Counted from the first letter of the stretch, positions 46,408 to 55,925 are shown. The stretch: DNA of 64,000 nt from Sporosarcina luteola (GCF_023715535.1 NZ_JAMBOI010000001.1:558001-622000); one strand, 5' to 3'. Made by a program: numbers and translations. Notes: a model not told the origin generated them from the sequence alone.

Positions 46408-46514
46408 TAGTTATCACCGCTCGGGCGGAGTTTATCACCGTTTAGAGTGACTTTATCACCGCTCGGCACGAGTTTATCACCGCTTAGGCACACTTTATCA
46501 CCGTTCGACCATTT
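46408..46514. repeat. 21-bp phased array, TTATCACCG core, second copy
   Basis: CACC cores at 46415, 46436, 46457, 46478 and 46499, exactly 21 bp apart. Bases 46431-46512 match 46258-46339 with a single A/G difference over 82 bp, a recent segmental duplication 173 bp apart. Confidence 0.93.
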
Positions 46515-46570
46515 TTTAGTTGCTCAAAAGCCATAACTCATAAAGAATTCATAGAAAAAAGCGCACAAAA

Positions 46571-47479
46571 TTATGTGCGCTTTTTGCGTTCCGAAAGAAA
46601 ATGCATCGTGTATGTCCTATTTCGATTCGCCCCCTCTGTATGGAGGCTCATTCCCCGTAGGATTCGATGCGCCGTTTGTTGACGTGCAATATGAAGAAAC
46701 GCACGACAATCTTTATTGCTCATCTTCCCGCCGAACAACAAAAACCAATCACGAATCGCCTGCTTATGGGCCTCCCTATCCGCATGACCGCATGCTGTAC
46801 AATGCCAGCTTCTTGAATGTCTCACCATGCCAATAAACCCACACCCCGGACAAACCACACCCGTCCGTATGTCACGCCGTGGAATCGAATAGGTTTCACA
46901 AATAGGAGAAGGAATAAAATCGCGATGGGAGTTGCTTAGCTGCGATAATAGGTCGGCGAATGCTTTGTCATCCAACAATGGGGAGGTTGTTGGGAACTTG
47001 CGGATGAATGAGGGGACCGCACTTGGAAATAGAATAGGGATGTTTGTGTCAAATACTTCGATGCGTTGCCTTGCATACGCGAGGACGACGGCGCCGTAGA
47101 CCGGCAATGAAATGTTTCTGCTGTACAGCCAGTCTTGAAACAGTTCGCAATTGCTCTCCAGCTGGGCGATCGGGCTTTTGAACCCGCTCACTTTGCCAGA
47201 ATCGAGCACGCGAATCAATTGCGGCGGATTTTGGATCACAGTCAGCTCACCTGCAATGTTTTTCACTTCGAATAAAACCGCATACGACGGGGTGATGAAG
47301 AGCGTGTCCACTTGAAAATATGTACTGGAAGCTAGCGATAGATCGTGGAAAACGCCATGTTTCATTGAAAACGCATAGCTCTCAAACACTTTGTCCAACA
47401 CCTGCTCGCCTCCAAATCCCGCTTGGACCGCCGCTTGCTTCGAACTCAAAACAGGGACCGCTTCATGGCGACTCGGCAA
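46571..47479 (-). CDS. NERD nuclease-related protein with zinc ribbon, start region frameshifted
   Basis: The frame gives 302 residues. The NERD domain shows FGGEQVLDKVFESY, then DTLFITPSYAVLFEVKNIAG with the Asp and E-x-K of a nuclease-like core; CPGCGFIGMVRHSRSWHCTAC is a C-terminal zinc ribbon. Upstream of the frame's TTG the same frame encodes KERQAPLLLEGLEAAIRRLP, the usual NERD N-terminus. The only well-placed start (ATG 47546, five bases after AGAGGAG) is in another frame that stops after four codons. So a 1-bp frameshift, or AUU initiation at 47539, is implied. Confidence 0.75.
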   Translation of the reverse strand: MPSRHEAVPVLSSKQAAVQAGFGGEQVLDKVFESYAFSMKHGVFHDLSLASSTYFQVDTLFITPSYAVLFEVKNIAGELTVIQNPPQLIRVLDSGKVSGFKSPIAQLESNCELFQDWLYSRNISLPVYGAVVLAYARQRIEVFDTNIPILFPSAVPSFIRKFPTTSPLLDDKAFADLLSQLSNSHRDFIPSPICETYSIPRRDIRTGVVCPGCGFIGMVRHSRSWHCTACGHADREAHKQAIRDWFLLFGGKMSNKDCRAFLHIARQQTAHRILRGMSLHTEGANRNRTYTMHFLSERKKRT

Positions 47480-47620
47480 TCTCCTTATCGCTGCCTCCAG
47501 CCCTTCCAGTAAAAGTGGTGCTTGTCTTTCTTTATAAATGAATCATCTCAACTCCTCTACTATTTATTCCGCTTGCACATAGTTTAGCATATTCATTTAT
47601 TGAAAATCTAATAATACTGA

Positions 47621-47980
47621 CTACTTTTGAATGAACTGCAAATACTCCCACACATTGCCGAACGGATCCTTAAAACTGATATATTTGCCTGGCGGGCAGT
47701 CTCCGGGTTCCGCGATAATTAATTCCACATCATGCTCTTTAAGCATTTCAAGAGATTGGTGGATGTCATCACTCTTCAACGTGAGTACTACTCCGGAAGA
47801 ACTTACATTGTGTGTCACATGCTCCGACTCCTCCAAAACGATGGGCAGCTCTCCATGAACAAGCGTTACAATCTTCGGTCCATACTCTTTGTTCACCTCA
47901 AACCCCAATACTTCCGTATAAAATTGAATGGCCTCCTTCATATTCGGCACATGAATGCTAATCACACAAACTTGCGTCAT
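47621..47980 (-). CDS. VOC (glyoxalase/bleomycin-resistance fold) protein
   Basis: A 119-residue protein of one VOC domain (two beta-alpha-beta-beta-beta units): QVCVISIHVPNMKEAIQFYT at the N-terminus and GKYISFKDPFGNVWEYLQF at the C-terminus, where the metal-ligand Glu lies. The substrate is unknown. It overlaps the upstream nucleotidyltransferase gene by 4 bp (ATGA), so the two are cotranscribed. Confidence 0.9.
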   Translation of the reverse strand: MTQVCVISIHVPNMKEAIQFYTEVLGFEVNKEYGPKIVTLVHGELPIVLEESEHVTHNVSSSGVVLTLKSDDIHQSLEMLKEHDVELIIAEPGDCPPGKYISFKDPFGNVWEYLQFIQK

Positions 47981-48762
47981 ATCAATTCCGCCTGCCCTTT
48001 ATATTGATCAATCATCCTCCGCAGAAACTTCATCTGCTGACTTTCTTCACTCCACTGCAACCGAATCCACTCATACTCCCTATCCAGCATTCGGCTAATC
48101 AAAATAACCGCCCGCGCATGCTTTCCTGGCGTAATGAACTCCAGAATTTCCGTGAGCTCCGATACTACGGACTTCGGCAACGACCGCTCAATCGTTTTCA
48201 ACCCTAACTTCGCGCGCTCCGGTGCATATCGATAAAGCAGAACCCTCCCCAAATGATGCACAACATTCGTCAGCATCCGAACCGACCAAATGTCATTTCC
48301 CCTGGCCTCCGATTTCGAGTATTGGAATAAAAACCATCCCACGTCCATGACATCATCCCGATACTCCTCATCCGACAACGCCAGCCCCTGCGTCTCCATA
48401 AATTCATCCATCAAAAGATGCGGATCATACAGCACCTTGAAATGGTCGCCACCGACAAACGTTTCCTTCGTCACCGTGAATAAATCGATATGTAATAAAT
48501 CATCAAATACCGCGATAATCTGAGGGGCGACGATGAAAATATCATCCATTAAAATAATGTCGCGATACGCCCGCAAATGCTTCACACGCCTAGCAAGGAA
48601 TTCCTTCTTATCCTCCTCACCAACCAAACAATATAGGTCGACATCCGATTGTGCATCATGCTCTCCTCTTCCCATCGAGCCTTTCAGAAAAACCGCTTGC
48701 ACAAACGCGTCCTCCTTCAAACTTGCAACAATCTTCTCAACAGCCAACTCCTGCGGCAACAT
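47977..48762 (-). CDS. Nucleotidyltransferase domain protein
   Basis: A 261-residue protein of the pol-beta/aminoglycoside nucleotidyltransferase fold. FLKGSMGRGEHDAQSDVDLY carries the GS-x10-DxD active-site motif; the helical C-terminal half resembles the aminoglycoside 6-adenylyltransferase-like group. It could modify a small molecule or an unknown target; resistance is not implied. It is followed by the coupled VOC gene. Confidence 0.88.
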   Translation of the reverse strand: MLPQELAVEKIVASLKEDAFVQAVFLKGSMGRGEHDAQSDVDLYCLVGEEDKKEFLARRVKHLRAYRDIILMDDIFIVAPQIIAVFDDLLHIDLFTVTKETFVGGDHFKVLYDPHLLMDEFMETQGLALSDEEYRDDVMDVGWFLFQYSKSEARGNDIWSVRMLTNVVHHLGRVLLYRYAPERAKLGLKTIERSLPKSVVSELTEILEFITPGKHARAVILISRMLDREYEWIRLQWSEESQQMKFLRRMIDQYKGQAELI

Positions 48763-48773
48763 GACCTTCCCCC

Positions 48774-49301
48774 TTACTTGTACTTTTCCACATACTCCTC
48801 ATAATCCAACACTTCAATCACATCCGACCAATGCAGCACAGTCCCGACAAAATCCCGAATATCCAAGCCCGGCATCTCGTACGTTTCGTCTGTATTTGCA
48901 GTCCCAGTTGCATTCTCAATGAAGGTTACCTTGTAGCCACGGTCAAAAGCAGAAATCGCCGTAAACATACAGCAAAACTCAGTATTGAAGCCAGTTATGA
49001 ATACATGATCCACTTTTAACTCCTCTAACAGACTCGCCAATTCAGTTTTAAAAAATGAACTTGGCGTCTTCTTTTCCACCACAACTTCCGCAAACCCTTT
49101 AACGGAAGGGTGCAGCTCAGAACCTGCCGAGCCCCTATAAAGCGGACTCTCCTCCACGTCATCCAAATGTCGTACGAAAATAACCGGCTTCCCTTTCCCT
49201 TTGAAATCCTTAACAATATTTTGAATCAAACCTAATTCTTCCTCAAAGTCTCCAAAATCCACGATTCCATTTTGCACATCAATTACTAACAAAGCTTCCA
49301 T
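48774..49301 (-). CDS. Isochorismatase-family cysteine hydrolase
   Basis: A 175-residue hydrolase. The Asp-Lys-Cys triad is visible: ALLVIDVQNGIVD (Asp), SSFFKTELASLL (Lys) and ITGFNTEFCCMFTA (Cys). Members hydrolyse amides such as nicotinamide, carbamoylsarcosine or related compounds; the substrate is not assignable. It lies 11 bp before the nucleotidyltransferase gene on the same strand. Confidence 0.9.
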   Translation of the reverse strand: MEALLVIDVQNGIVDFGDFEEELGLIQNIVKDFKGKGKPVIFVRHLDDVEESPLYRGSAGSELHPSVKGFAEVVVEKKTPSSFFKTELASLLEELKVDHVFITGFNTEFCCMFTAISAFDRGYKVTFIENATGTANTDETYEMPGLDIRDFVGTVLHWSDVIEVLDYEEYVEKYK

Positions 49302-49435
49302 TCCCTCATCCTCATTTCAATAAATACTCATAAGGACTACTTCTCCATATGGCATATATTTTCCTTTAATTACTTAAAGAAAAGGCATGATTCATCCAGC
49401 AAAGGGTATTCTAACCCGTTAGGAGGGTGATATAA

Positions 49436-50005
49436 ATGACGTCATTTTGCCCAGAAATATGGCCGGAAGATCCGACGCCGGCGAGCCAGATTCATTGCGA
49501 AGATTGCGGTCTTTATAAGCACGGTACCCGGATGGTGTGGGGAGAGGGAAATCCCCTAGCACCTATCATGGTGATTCTGGATAATCCAGGCGCCCGTGAA
49601 GATCGTGAAGGTAATTCAATGGTTTGCGGCACGCGGCAGACATTGCAGCAAGCCGTTCATGAAGTTGGGCTGAATAAAGAGCTAATCTATGTAACGTACA
49701 TTTTAAAAAGAAGGCCCCTCCGAAAATACGATAAAGAACGGACCCGTGAAATTTGCATGCACCGCCATCTGGATGAACAGCTCAAACTACAAAAACCCGA
49801 ACTCATCATATGCATGGGCAATGTGGCCGTGCAATCCTTTTTCGAAGATGCGGAAGTCGATGTAAAAGGATTGCGCGGCAGCTGGCATGATGTGAAAGGA
49901 TATCAAACTACTGTCGCCTACCACCCGCTAGCCGTCAGACGCCGGCCTAATTTGTATAGGTTATTAGTTGAGGATTTAACGCTCGTAAAGGCTGCAATTC
50001 AATAA
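49436..50005 (+). CDS. Uracil-DNA glycosylase superfamily protein
   Basis: A 189-residue protein. HCEDCGLYKHGTRMVWGEGN and MVILDNPGAREDREGNSMVC match the motif A region and CxxC of Fe-S type 4/5 UDGs, though the usual GEAPG appears as LDNPG. YVTYILKRRPLRKYDKERTR and LIICMGNVAVQSFF follow, and YHPLAVRRRPNLYR is the motif C region. It probably excises damaged bases or binds DNA; activity is uncertain because of the altered motif A. Strong AGGAGGGTG ribosome site. Confidence 0.85.
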   Translation: MTSFCPEIWPEDPTPASQIHCEDCGLYKHGTRMVWGEGNPLAPIMVILDNPGAREDREGNSMVCGTRQTLQQAVHEVGLNKELIYVTYILKRRPLRKYDKERTREICMHRHLDEQLKLQKPELIICMGNVAVQSFFEDAEVDVKGLRGSWHDVKGYQTTVAYHPLAVRRRPNLYRLLVEDLTLVKAAIQ

Positions 50006-50044
50006 ATTTTTCTGGGAATGTTTGCCGATCAGGCTCCATAATTA

Positions 50045-50074
50045 AGACTCTATTCCAGTACTAGAATAGAGTCT
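50045..50074. other. Perfect hairpin between convergent genes
   Basis: AGACTCTATTC / GAATAGAGTCT is an 11-bp inverted repeat with an 8-base loop. Neither side has a good T run, so it may end or protect transcripts only weakly. Confidence 0.5.
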
Positions 50075-50086
50075 CACCACGTCCTA

Positions 50087-50311
50087 TTAAATCGGCGTCT
50101 CTTCTTGCTTCAACGTTTGTTCCAGGAGCTTTGCCGCTAAATACTTTCGCGCCTCGGCAGTCAAGATCTGCAGACAAACATCTTCTTCCTGCCGTTTAAA
50201 CTCGACAAACATGCCACTTAAGTTTTCTCGGACAGAATGGACCTTAAAGCCACTGGCTATATAGTCATCAACTTGCTTCATTTCATCCAAACTTAACAAA
50301 TGATCAGACAT
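50087..50311 (-). CDS. Hypothetical 74-residue protein downstream of the NCS1 permease
   Basis: A small soluble protein, MSDHLLSLDEMKQVDDYIAS then a beta-like LSGMFVEFKRQEEDVCLQIL and a C-terminal helix. I do not recognise it. GGGGTG precedes the ATG, and it follows the permease stop by 17 bp, so it is likely the last gene of the pyrimidine unit. Confidence 0.65.
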   Translation of the reverse strand: MSDHLLSLDEMKQVDDYIASGFKVHSVRENLSGMFVEFKRQEEDVCLQILTAEARKYLAAKLLEQTLKQEETPI

Positions 50312-50328
50312 ACATACACCCCGCTTTT

Positions 50329-51786
50329 CTAGTTAACACCTTTTTCCTCCATCTCCTGCACGACGATATCGTCCCAGTCGTGGCCAACTGTAATTCCTAA
50401 ATACTCCGCATCACTCGGATTAACCAGTTCAGCTTGCGGGTACTTCTTAAACCACCAATATTTTGCCAACACGTAGTAGACAATCGCCCCAACGAAAAAG
50501 CCGACCAATGAAGAATACGTTGGGAACATATTCGCTAACGCTCCACCTATCACCCAAGCAAATAGCCCTGCTAAGTTAAAGCCCTTCAGAAACTTATATT
50601 GTCCGTCTAACTCGTACAGATCTTTTACGTTCACACGACGTTTACGGATTAAATAATAATCAGCGAACAAAATCCCAACAATTGCTGTTAAAATACCGCC
50701 AATGATTAATAGAACGTTGACCAACACGGCAAACAGATTCCATGGCTGTGCTAAAACCCCGATTACTCCCGCAATGATGACAGCAGCCCAGAATGGCACT
50801 TTCGGTCCGCCGATGTTCGAGAAAATCGTTGCTGCAGGAATAACGTTTGCGGATGTGTTTGTTGACCATTGCGCCAATACGATCATCAGCAATAAAACCC
50901 CGAGTATAATTCCACTTGCACTATTCTGCAGGGCATTTATCGGATCAGCAGAGGCCGTTGCCATATAAGCCACTGCCCCTATCGTTACGATAAATGTATT
51001 TGTAATCGGCATCACGATCAAAGAGCCGACTAACTGTGTTTTATTACGCTTGAACCAATTGCGTTCATTTTTTGGTGCTTTAAAGAAACGTGACAGTGTC
51101 GGCATATCAGCTGCCAATGTCGCCCAGAACCCCATGTTCGCCATCATCACAACCATGAAAGCTGTAAAAGCCGCTATCCCTGTTGTCGGAGATTCCACCC
51201 AAGCCCACACTTCTTTCCCTTGAACCGTCGCTTGATCAGCAAGCGTAATGTACATCCAGCACGCTATTAAAATAATAACCGGCGCTGCAAAATCCGCAAA
51301 GCGCTCAATGGATTTAATGCCGAGTGATGTGTTGAATAATTGTAATGCCGCAAACACAAGGAAACATAAAAACCAATTATTGAATTCGAATAATAAATTC
51401 AAAATCCCGTTGATGGCCATCGCGCCAAAATAAGTGTTAAGTCCGAACCAGCAAGCTGCTGTCACTCCGCGGACGAGCGAAGGTATATGCGTGCCGATTG
51501 TGCCGAACGGGGCACGCATATACACGGGGAAGGATAAGCCATGCTCAACGCCAATATCACCGATTAACGTCATGAATACACCGATTAATACAGAACCTGC
51601 TAACGTCGCTAAAATCACCATCGGCAACGACAAACTCATAATAGCCGAACCGCCAATTGCAAAGGCGGCTAATACGATCGCCATTCCGATCCAAATCACT
51701 GCAAAACCAAATGTGCCAACGCTTCTATTTTGATGTGTCACTGGAAGTAAATCCGGGGATTTTAAATAATCTCCGCCATTCGCCAT
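50329..51786 (-). CDS. NCS1-family pyrimidine/hydantoin/allantoin permease
   Basis: A 485-residue membrane protein with twelve hydrophobic segments. SPDLLPVTHQNRSVGTFGFA at the N-terminus, YMRAPFGTIGTHIPSLVRG, and WSTNTSANVIPAATIFSNIG are NCS1 signatures; the last is the Na+/substrate region. Directly downstream of preA and the dihydropyrimidine genes, it probably imports uracil, thymine or a related ring compound rather than allantoin. Substrate by context only. Confidence 0.9.
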   Translation of the reverse strand: MANGGDYLKSPDLLPVTHQNRSVGTFGFAVIWIGMAIVLAAFAIGGSAIMSLSLPMVILATLAGSVLIGVFMTLIGDIGVEHGLSFPVYMRAPFGTIGTHIPSLVRGVTAACWFGLNTYFGAMAINGILNLLFEFNNWFLCFLVFAALQLFNTSLGIKSIERFADFAAPVIILIACWMYITLADQATVQGKEVWAWVESPTTGIAAFTAFMVVMMANMGFWATLAADMPTLSRFFKAPKNERNWFKRNKTQLVGSLIVMPITNTFIVTIGAVAYMATASADPINALQNSASGIILGVLLLMIVLAQWSTNTSANVIPAATIFSNIGGPKVPFWAAVIIAGVIGVLAQPWNLFAVLVNVLLIIGGILTAIVGILFADYYLIRKRRVNVKDLYELDGQYKFLKGFNLAGLFAWVIGGALANMFPTYSSLVGFFVGAIVYYVLAKYWWFKKYPQAELVNPSDAEYLGITVGHDWDDIVVQEMEEKGVN

Positions 51787-51874
51787 ACATTTCTCTCCCT
51801 TATAATAGATTTCCAGTTAACGCACAATCAATTCTCTTCTTTCTCACTTCGCACCAGAATTCGGGCTGTTTTTC

Positions 51875-53137
51875 TCATCGGATAAAATTGCTGATCAGTG
51901 ATTGACGTTCGTTCCAGGTCATCGGTGGAATCGTGGACTTTCTTTCAACCATTGAAATGGCACCGTCTACCGGGCATACAATCGCGCATAAATTACAGCC
52001 AACACAATCCTGTTCACGCACTTTCAACATTGGACGACCACTCTCTGTGTATAGGTCAATGCATTGATGCGACGTATCTTCACACGCGATATGGCACTTA
52101 TTGCAGTTAATGCAGACATCATTATTAATTTGGGCCACAATATTGTAGTTCAGATCCAAATCACCCCAGTTTGAATAGCGCGGTACGGACTGACCGACCA
52201 AATCCATCACCGAAGCAATGCCTTTCCCGTCCAAATAATTATTCAGTCCATCAATCATATCTTCGACAATACTGAATCCGTGGTGCATCGCTGCTGTACA
52301 AACTTGTACGCCTGTTGCACCCATCAATAAGAATTCTGCAGCATCCCGCCAGTTTGAAATCCCGCCAATACCTGAAATAGGAACATTGACGAGGGGATTC
52401 CGCGCACATTCCGCGACCATATTCAGTGCAATCGGCTTGACGGCGGGCCCGCAATATCCACCATGTGCCCCTTTCCCGCCAACATGCGGCACCGTATTCC
52501 ATGTATCCAGATCAACACCCGCTAAGCTGTTGATTGTATTAATCATACTTACAGCATCTGCCCCGCCGCGCACTGCCGCTTCTGCCGTCATCGTAATATC
52601 CGTTATGTTCGGCGTCAGCTTGACGATAACAGGCGTGCGTGCAACTTCCTTCACCCAGTACGTCTGCTTTTCAACCAACTCAGGGACTTGACCAGAAGCA
52701 GATCCCATTCCCCGTTCCGCCATCCCATGCGGACAACCGAAATTTAGCTCTAAGCCATCAACTCCAACAGCTTCTACTTTTTTGACAATCTCATGCCACT
52801 TTTCCTGCTGTGGCTCGACCATTAAGGATGCAATAATGGCGTGATTGGGAAACCTCTTTTTCGTTTCAAGAATTTCATTCAGATTAACCTCTAATGGACG
52901 GTCTGTAATCAACTCAATATTATTGAAGCCCGCTACTCTTTGGCCGTTGAAGCTGACAGCCGCAAAGCGCGATGACACATTCAAAATCGGTTCGCCCAGT
53001 GTTTTCCATACTGCACCGCCCCAACCCGCTTCAAATGCTCGTTGCACTTGATAGCCCGAATTAGTCGGTGGTGCTGATGCTAACCAAAATGGATTCGGTG
53101 ATTTAATTCCCGCTAAGTCAATTCGTAAGTCTGCCAT
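51875..53137 (-). CDS. preA: NAD-dependent dihydropyrimidine dehydrogenase, subunit PreA
   Basis: A 420-residue flavoprotein: an N-terminal DHOD-like FMN barrel (LELNFGCPHGMAERGMGSAS, VKLTPNITDITMTAEAAVRG, YCGPAVKPIALN) and two C-terminal 4Fe-4S clusters (CINCNKCHIAC and CVGCNLCAIVCPVDG). With PreT it reduces uracil or thymine to the dihydro form. At the position of the catalytic Cys of animal dihydropyrimidine dehydrogenase (ACGQ) this protein has ASGQ, by my alignment. GGGGGGAT precedes the ATG. Confidence 0.93.
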   Translation of the reverse strand: MADLRIDLAGIKSPNPFWLASAPPTNSGYQVQRAFEAGWGGAVWKTLGEPILNVSSRFAAVSFNGQRVAGFNNIELITDRPLEVNLNEILETKKRFPNHAIIASLMVEPQQEKWHEIVKKVEAVGVDGLELNFGCPHGMAERGMGSASGQVPELVEKQTYWVKEVARTPVIVKLTPNITDITMTAEAAVRGGADAVSMINTINSLAGVDLDTWNTVPHVGGKGAHGGYCGPAVKPIALNMVAECARNPLVNVPISGIGGISNWRDAAEFLLMGATGVQVCTAAMHHGFSIVEDMIDGLNNYLDGKGIASVMDLVGQSVPRYSNWGDLDLNYNIVAQINNDVCINCNKCHIACEDTSHQCIDLYTESGRPMLKVREQDCVGCNLCAIVCPVDGAISMVERKSTIPPMTWNERQSLISNFIR

Positions 53138-53149
53138 GTATGATCCCCC

Positions 53150-54493
53150 CTATGCGATCTCGCTCGGTTTTCTGAAACGCTCATGAATGACGTTCGCAGC
53201 ATCTTTTCCTTGCTGTGCAGCTGTTACGACCATCGCCTCACCTTGGCCGTTGCCAAACACGACATCCCCGCAGGCAAACACTTTGTCATTCGACGTTTGC
53301 ATAGTCGTTTCATCAATGTCCACTACTCCGTTCGTATGCTGCAATCCAAACGCTTCAATGAGCGGGACAAAACGCGTTTGTCCGATTGCTTTAATAACTG
53401 CGTCCACCTCGATGACAAACTCAGATTTCTCGATTGCTTCAGGTCGTTGTCTGCCGTCTGCTCCTGCCTCTCCAAGCTTCATCTTGACGCATTCAAGGCC
53501 CACTACTTTCCCTGCCTCATCACCAATAATTCGCTTCGGCGCTGTCAGCCACTTGAATCCAACGCCATCTTGCTTGGCAAATTCATATTCATATTGGTAG
53601 GCAGTCATCTCTTTTTCCGTTCTTCTATAAAGGATGTCAACCTGTTCAGCACCTAGCCGCACAGCACAAGTCGCCCCATCTATAGCTGTGTTGCCAGCAC
53701 CGATGACCGCAACACGTTTCCCGATCAAGTCCTCTGTCAGTACACCCATTTTCGTGCGCTTTACAAACTCAATCGCGTCATGTACGCCTTCGAGTTCCTC
53801 GCCTTCGATGCCGAGGTTAGGTACAGAACCCATTCCAACCGCTAAAATAACACTGTCATATTGCGTTAAAATTTCCTCGGCAGAAATATCCACGCCTACT
53901 CTTGTGTTTGTTTTGATTTCCACACCAAGCTTTGCAACTTGAGCCACTTCCCAATCCGCTACTTCATTTGGCAATCTGAAAGACACGATGCCATAAGTGT
54001 TCAAGCCACCGGCCTTTGCCTCCGCTTCGAAAATCGTGACACTATAACCGAATCGACTAAGCTCTCGCGCCGCTGACAAGCCAGCCGGACCAGAGCCCAC
54101 AATCGCGATCCTTTTTCCATTCGGTTCACCTTTTTTAAATAGTTCTACGCCTGTTTCCATCGCCCAGTCAGTTGCATAACGTTGCAATTGTCCTATTTTA
54201 ATAGGCTTGGTCGATGAATTCAGCACACATGCCCCTTCACATAGTATCTCGGTCGGGCATACCCGCGCGCAGCTTGCACCAATCGGATTGGCGTCCATAA
54301 TCGTCATGGCAGAACCTTTCATATTGCCGGAAGCAATCTTTTTGATAAAATTCGGAACTTGAATACTTGTTGGACAAGCTGTGATGCAAGGTGCATCGTA
54401 ACAGTACAGACAGCGATTAGCTTCTTCTATTGCTTCATTCTTCGTCATTCTGCCAGTCATTTCCGCAAAATTACGTTCGAGTTGCGAACTCAT
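53150..54493 (-). CDS. preT: NAD-dependent dihydropyrimidine dehydrogenase, subunit PreT
   Basis: A 447-residue subunit related to glutamate synthase small chain. The N-terminus holds Fe-S cysteines (CLYCYDAPCITACPTSIQVP, CARVCPTEILCEGAC), then an FAD site IAIVGSGPAGLSAARELSRFG and an NAD site VAVIGAGNTAIDGATCAVRLG. It passes electrons between NAD(P)H and PreA. ATG 54493 follows GGGGGAA; the longer open frame extends into hydA. It lies 12 bp before preA. Confidence 0.94.
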   Translation of the reverse strand: MSSQLERNFAEMTGRMTKNEAIEEANRCLYCYDAPCITACPTSIQVPNFIKKIASGNMKGSAMTIMDANPIGASCARVCPTEILCEGACVLNSSTKPIKIGQLQRYATDWAMETGVELFKKGEPNGKRIAIVGSGPAGLSAARELSRFGYSVTIFEAEAKAGGLNTYGIVSFRLPNEVADWEVAQVAKLGVEIKTNTRVGVDISAEEILTQYDSVILAVGMGSVPNLGIEGEELEGVHDAIEFVKRTKMGVLTEDLIGKRVAVIGAGNTAIDGATCAVRLGAEQVDILYRRTEKEMTAYQYEYEFAKQDGVGFKWLTAPKRIIGDEAGKVVGLECVKMKLGEAGADGRQRPEAIEKSEFVIEVDAVIKAIGQTRFVPLIEAFGLQHTNGVVDIDETTMQTSNDKVFACGDVVFGNGQGEAMVVTAAQQGKDAANVIHERFRKPSEIA

Positions 54494-54521
54494 TAAACCA
54501 TTCCCCCTAATGGATTGATGT

Positions 54522-55925
54522 TCAGACGTTGATCCGTTCTGCAATCGTCTTCTGTGCGGCGCGCTTAATGTAACGGCCACTACCTAATGCACCTACAAAT
54601 TGTCTGTTTTTAATGACGTATTCACCACGTACAAGTACACTGATGGGTTCTCCGGTCACTTCCCATCCCTCGTACGGGTTGTAATCGACATTCATATGGT
54701 GGGTGTCCGCGGATATTTCACGTTTTACCGCAGGATCAAAAATCACGATATCCGCGTCAGAACCAATTGCAATAGTCCCTTTTTGCGGGTATAAACCGAA
54801 AATCTTTGCGGCACTTGTCGAAATCATATCAACGAAGTCATGGATGGAAATTCGTCCTTTTGCGACGCCTTCAGAATATAAAATGCTGAAACGGTCTTCG
54901 ATAAATGGCCCACCATTTGGAATTTTGGAAAAGTCATTCAGCCCTAATCTCTTTTTACCGTTAAAGCTAAATGAACATTGGTCAGAGCCGATTGTTTGCA
55001 ACTGTTTGGCTTTTAGCGCATTCCATAAATGCTCTTGATGATACTTCGGGCGAAGCGGCGGCGACCACACATATTTCGCTCCTTCGAATCCTGGCTGTGC
55101 TAACGCTGACTGATCGAGCGTCAAATAAGGCGGGCATGTTTCCCCATACACGTCATAGCCTTTTTCTCGCGCTGCAATAATTTCATCTAATGCTTCTTTA
55201 CACGTCACATGGACAACGTAAAGTTTTGCGCCTGCGATATGCGCCAGTTCAATGGCCCGTTTTGTCGCCTCACCTTCTATTTCTGCGGGACGCGTCAGTG
55301 CGTGGTAAATTGGTGCTGTCTGGCCGGCTTGCCTCGCCTCCTCTACTAATTCATCAATGACTGAACCATTTTCACAGTGCACCATCACAACAGCACCTAT
55401 GTCTTTTGCGATTTTAAAGGCTTTGAACAGCGTACGATCTGACGCCTGGAATTCTTTCGCATACGCCATGAACACCTTGACAGATGTAATCCCTTCCCGT
55501 TCTAGCAACAAAGGCAACTCCACCTCTGTTTCAGGCGTTAAATCAGTAATCATTAAATGAAAGCCGTAGTCAATTGCTGCATTCCCCTTTGCCTTTTCAT
55601 GCCACTTTTCCACAGCATCAGCAAGTTTCTTTTCACCCGCTGATAAACAGAAATCTAAAATGGTAGTCGTCCCACCGAAGGCAGCGGCAATTGTACCCGA
55701 CTTCCAATCATCATCTGTCACCGTGTTGTTGAACGGCATATCCAAATGCGTATGCGGATCAATTCCTCCAGGCATCACGTATTTGCCCGTTGCATCTACA
55801 ATTTCCGCTCCATCAGCTAATAAGTTTTTGCCGATTTGCACAATCTTACCGTTGTCGATCAAGATATCTGCCTCATACAAATCTGAAGCTGTTGCTATGA
55901 GTCCACCTGTAATTAATTTCTTCAT
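54522..55925 (-). CDS. hydA: Dihydropyrimidinase
   Basis: A 467-residue metal-dependent amidohydrolase that opens dihydrouracil or dihydrothymine to the N-carbamoyl beta-amino acid. GGIDPHTHLDMPF gives the HxH, SVKVFMAYAKEF the carboxylated Lys, VMVHCENG and YVVHVTCKEAL the other His ligands, and IGSDQCSF the catalytic Asp. ATG 55925 follows AAAGGTGAGG. It is the second gene of the unit, 28 bp before preT. Confidence 0.96.
   Translation of the reverse strand: MKKLITGGLIATASDLYEADILIDNGKIVQIGKNLLADGAEIVDATGKYVMPGGIDPHTHLDMPFNNTVTDDDWKSGTIAAAFGGTTTILDFCLSAGEKKLADAVEKWHEKAKGNAAIDYGFHLMITDLTPETEVELPLLLEREGITSVKVFMAYAKEFQASDRTLFKAFKIAKDIGAVVMVHCENGSVIDELVEEARQAGQTAPIYHALTRPAEIEGEATKRAIELAHIAGAKLYVVHVTCKEALDEIIAAREKGYDVYGETCPPYLTLDQSALAQPGFEGAKYVWSPPLRPKYHQEHLWNALKAKQLQTIGSDQCSFSFNGKKRLGLNDFSKIPNGGPFIEDRFSILYSEGVAKGRISIHDFVDMISTSAAKIFGLYPQKGTIAIGSDADIVIFDPAVKREISADTHHMNVDYNPYEGWEVTGEPISVLVRGEYVIKNRQFVGALGSGRYIKRAAQKTIAERINV

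Noticed and set aside
46194..46570. A missing opuCD hidden downstream of opuCC
   Set aside because: The gap contains only repeat arrays and no long frame.
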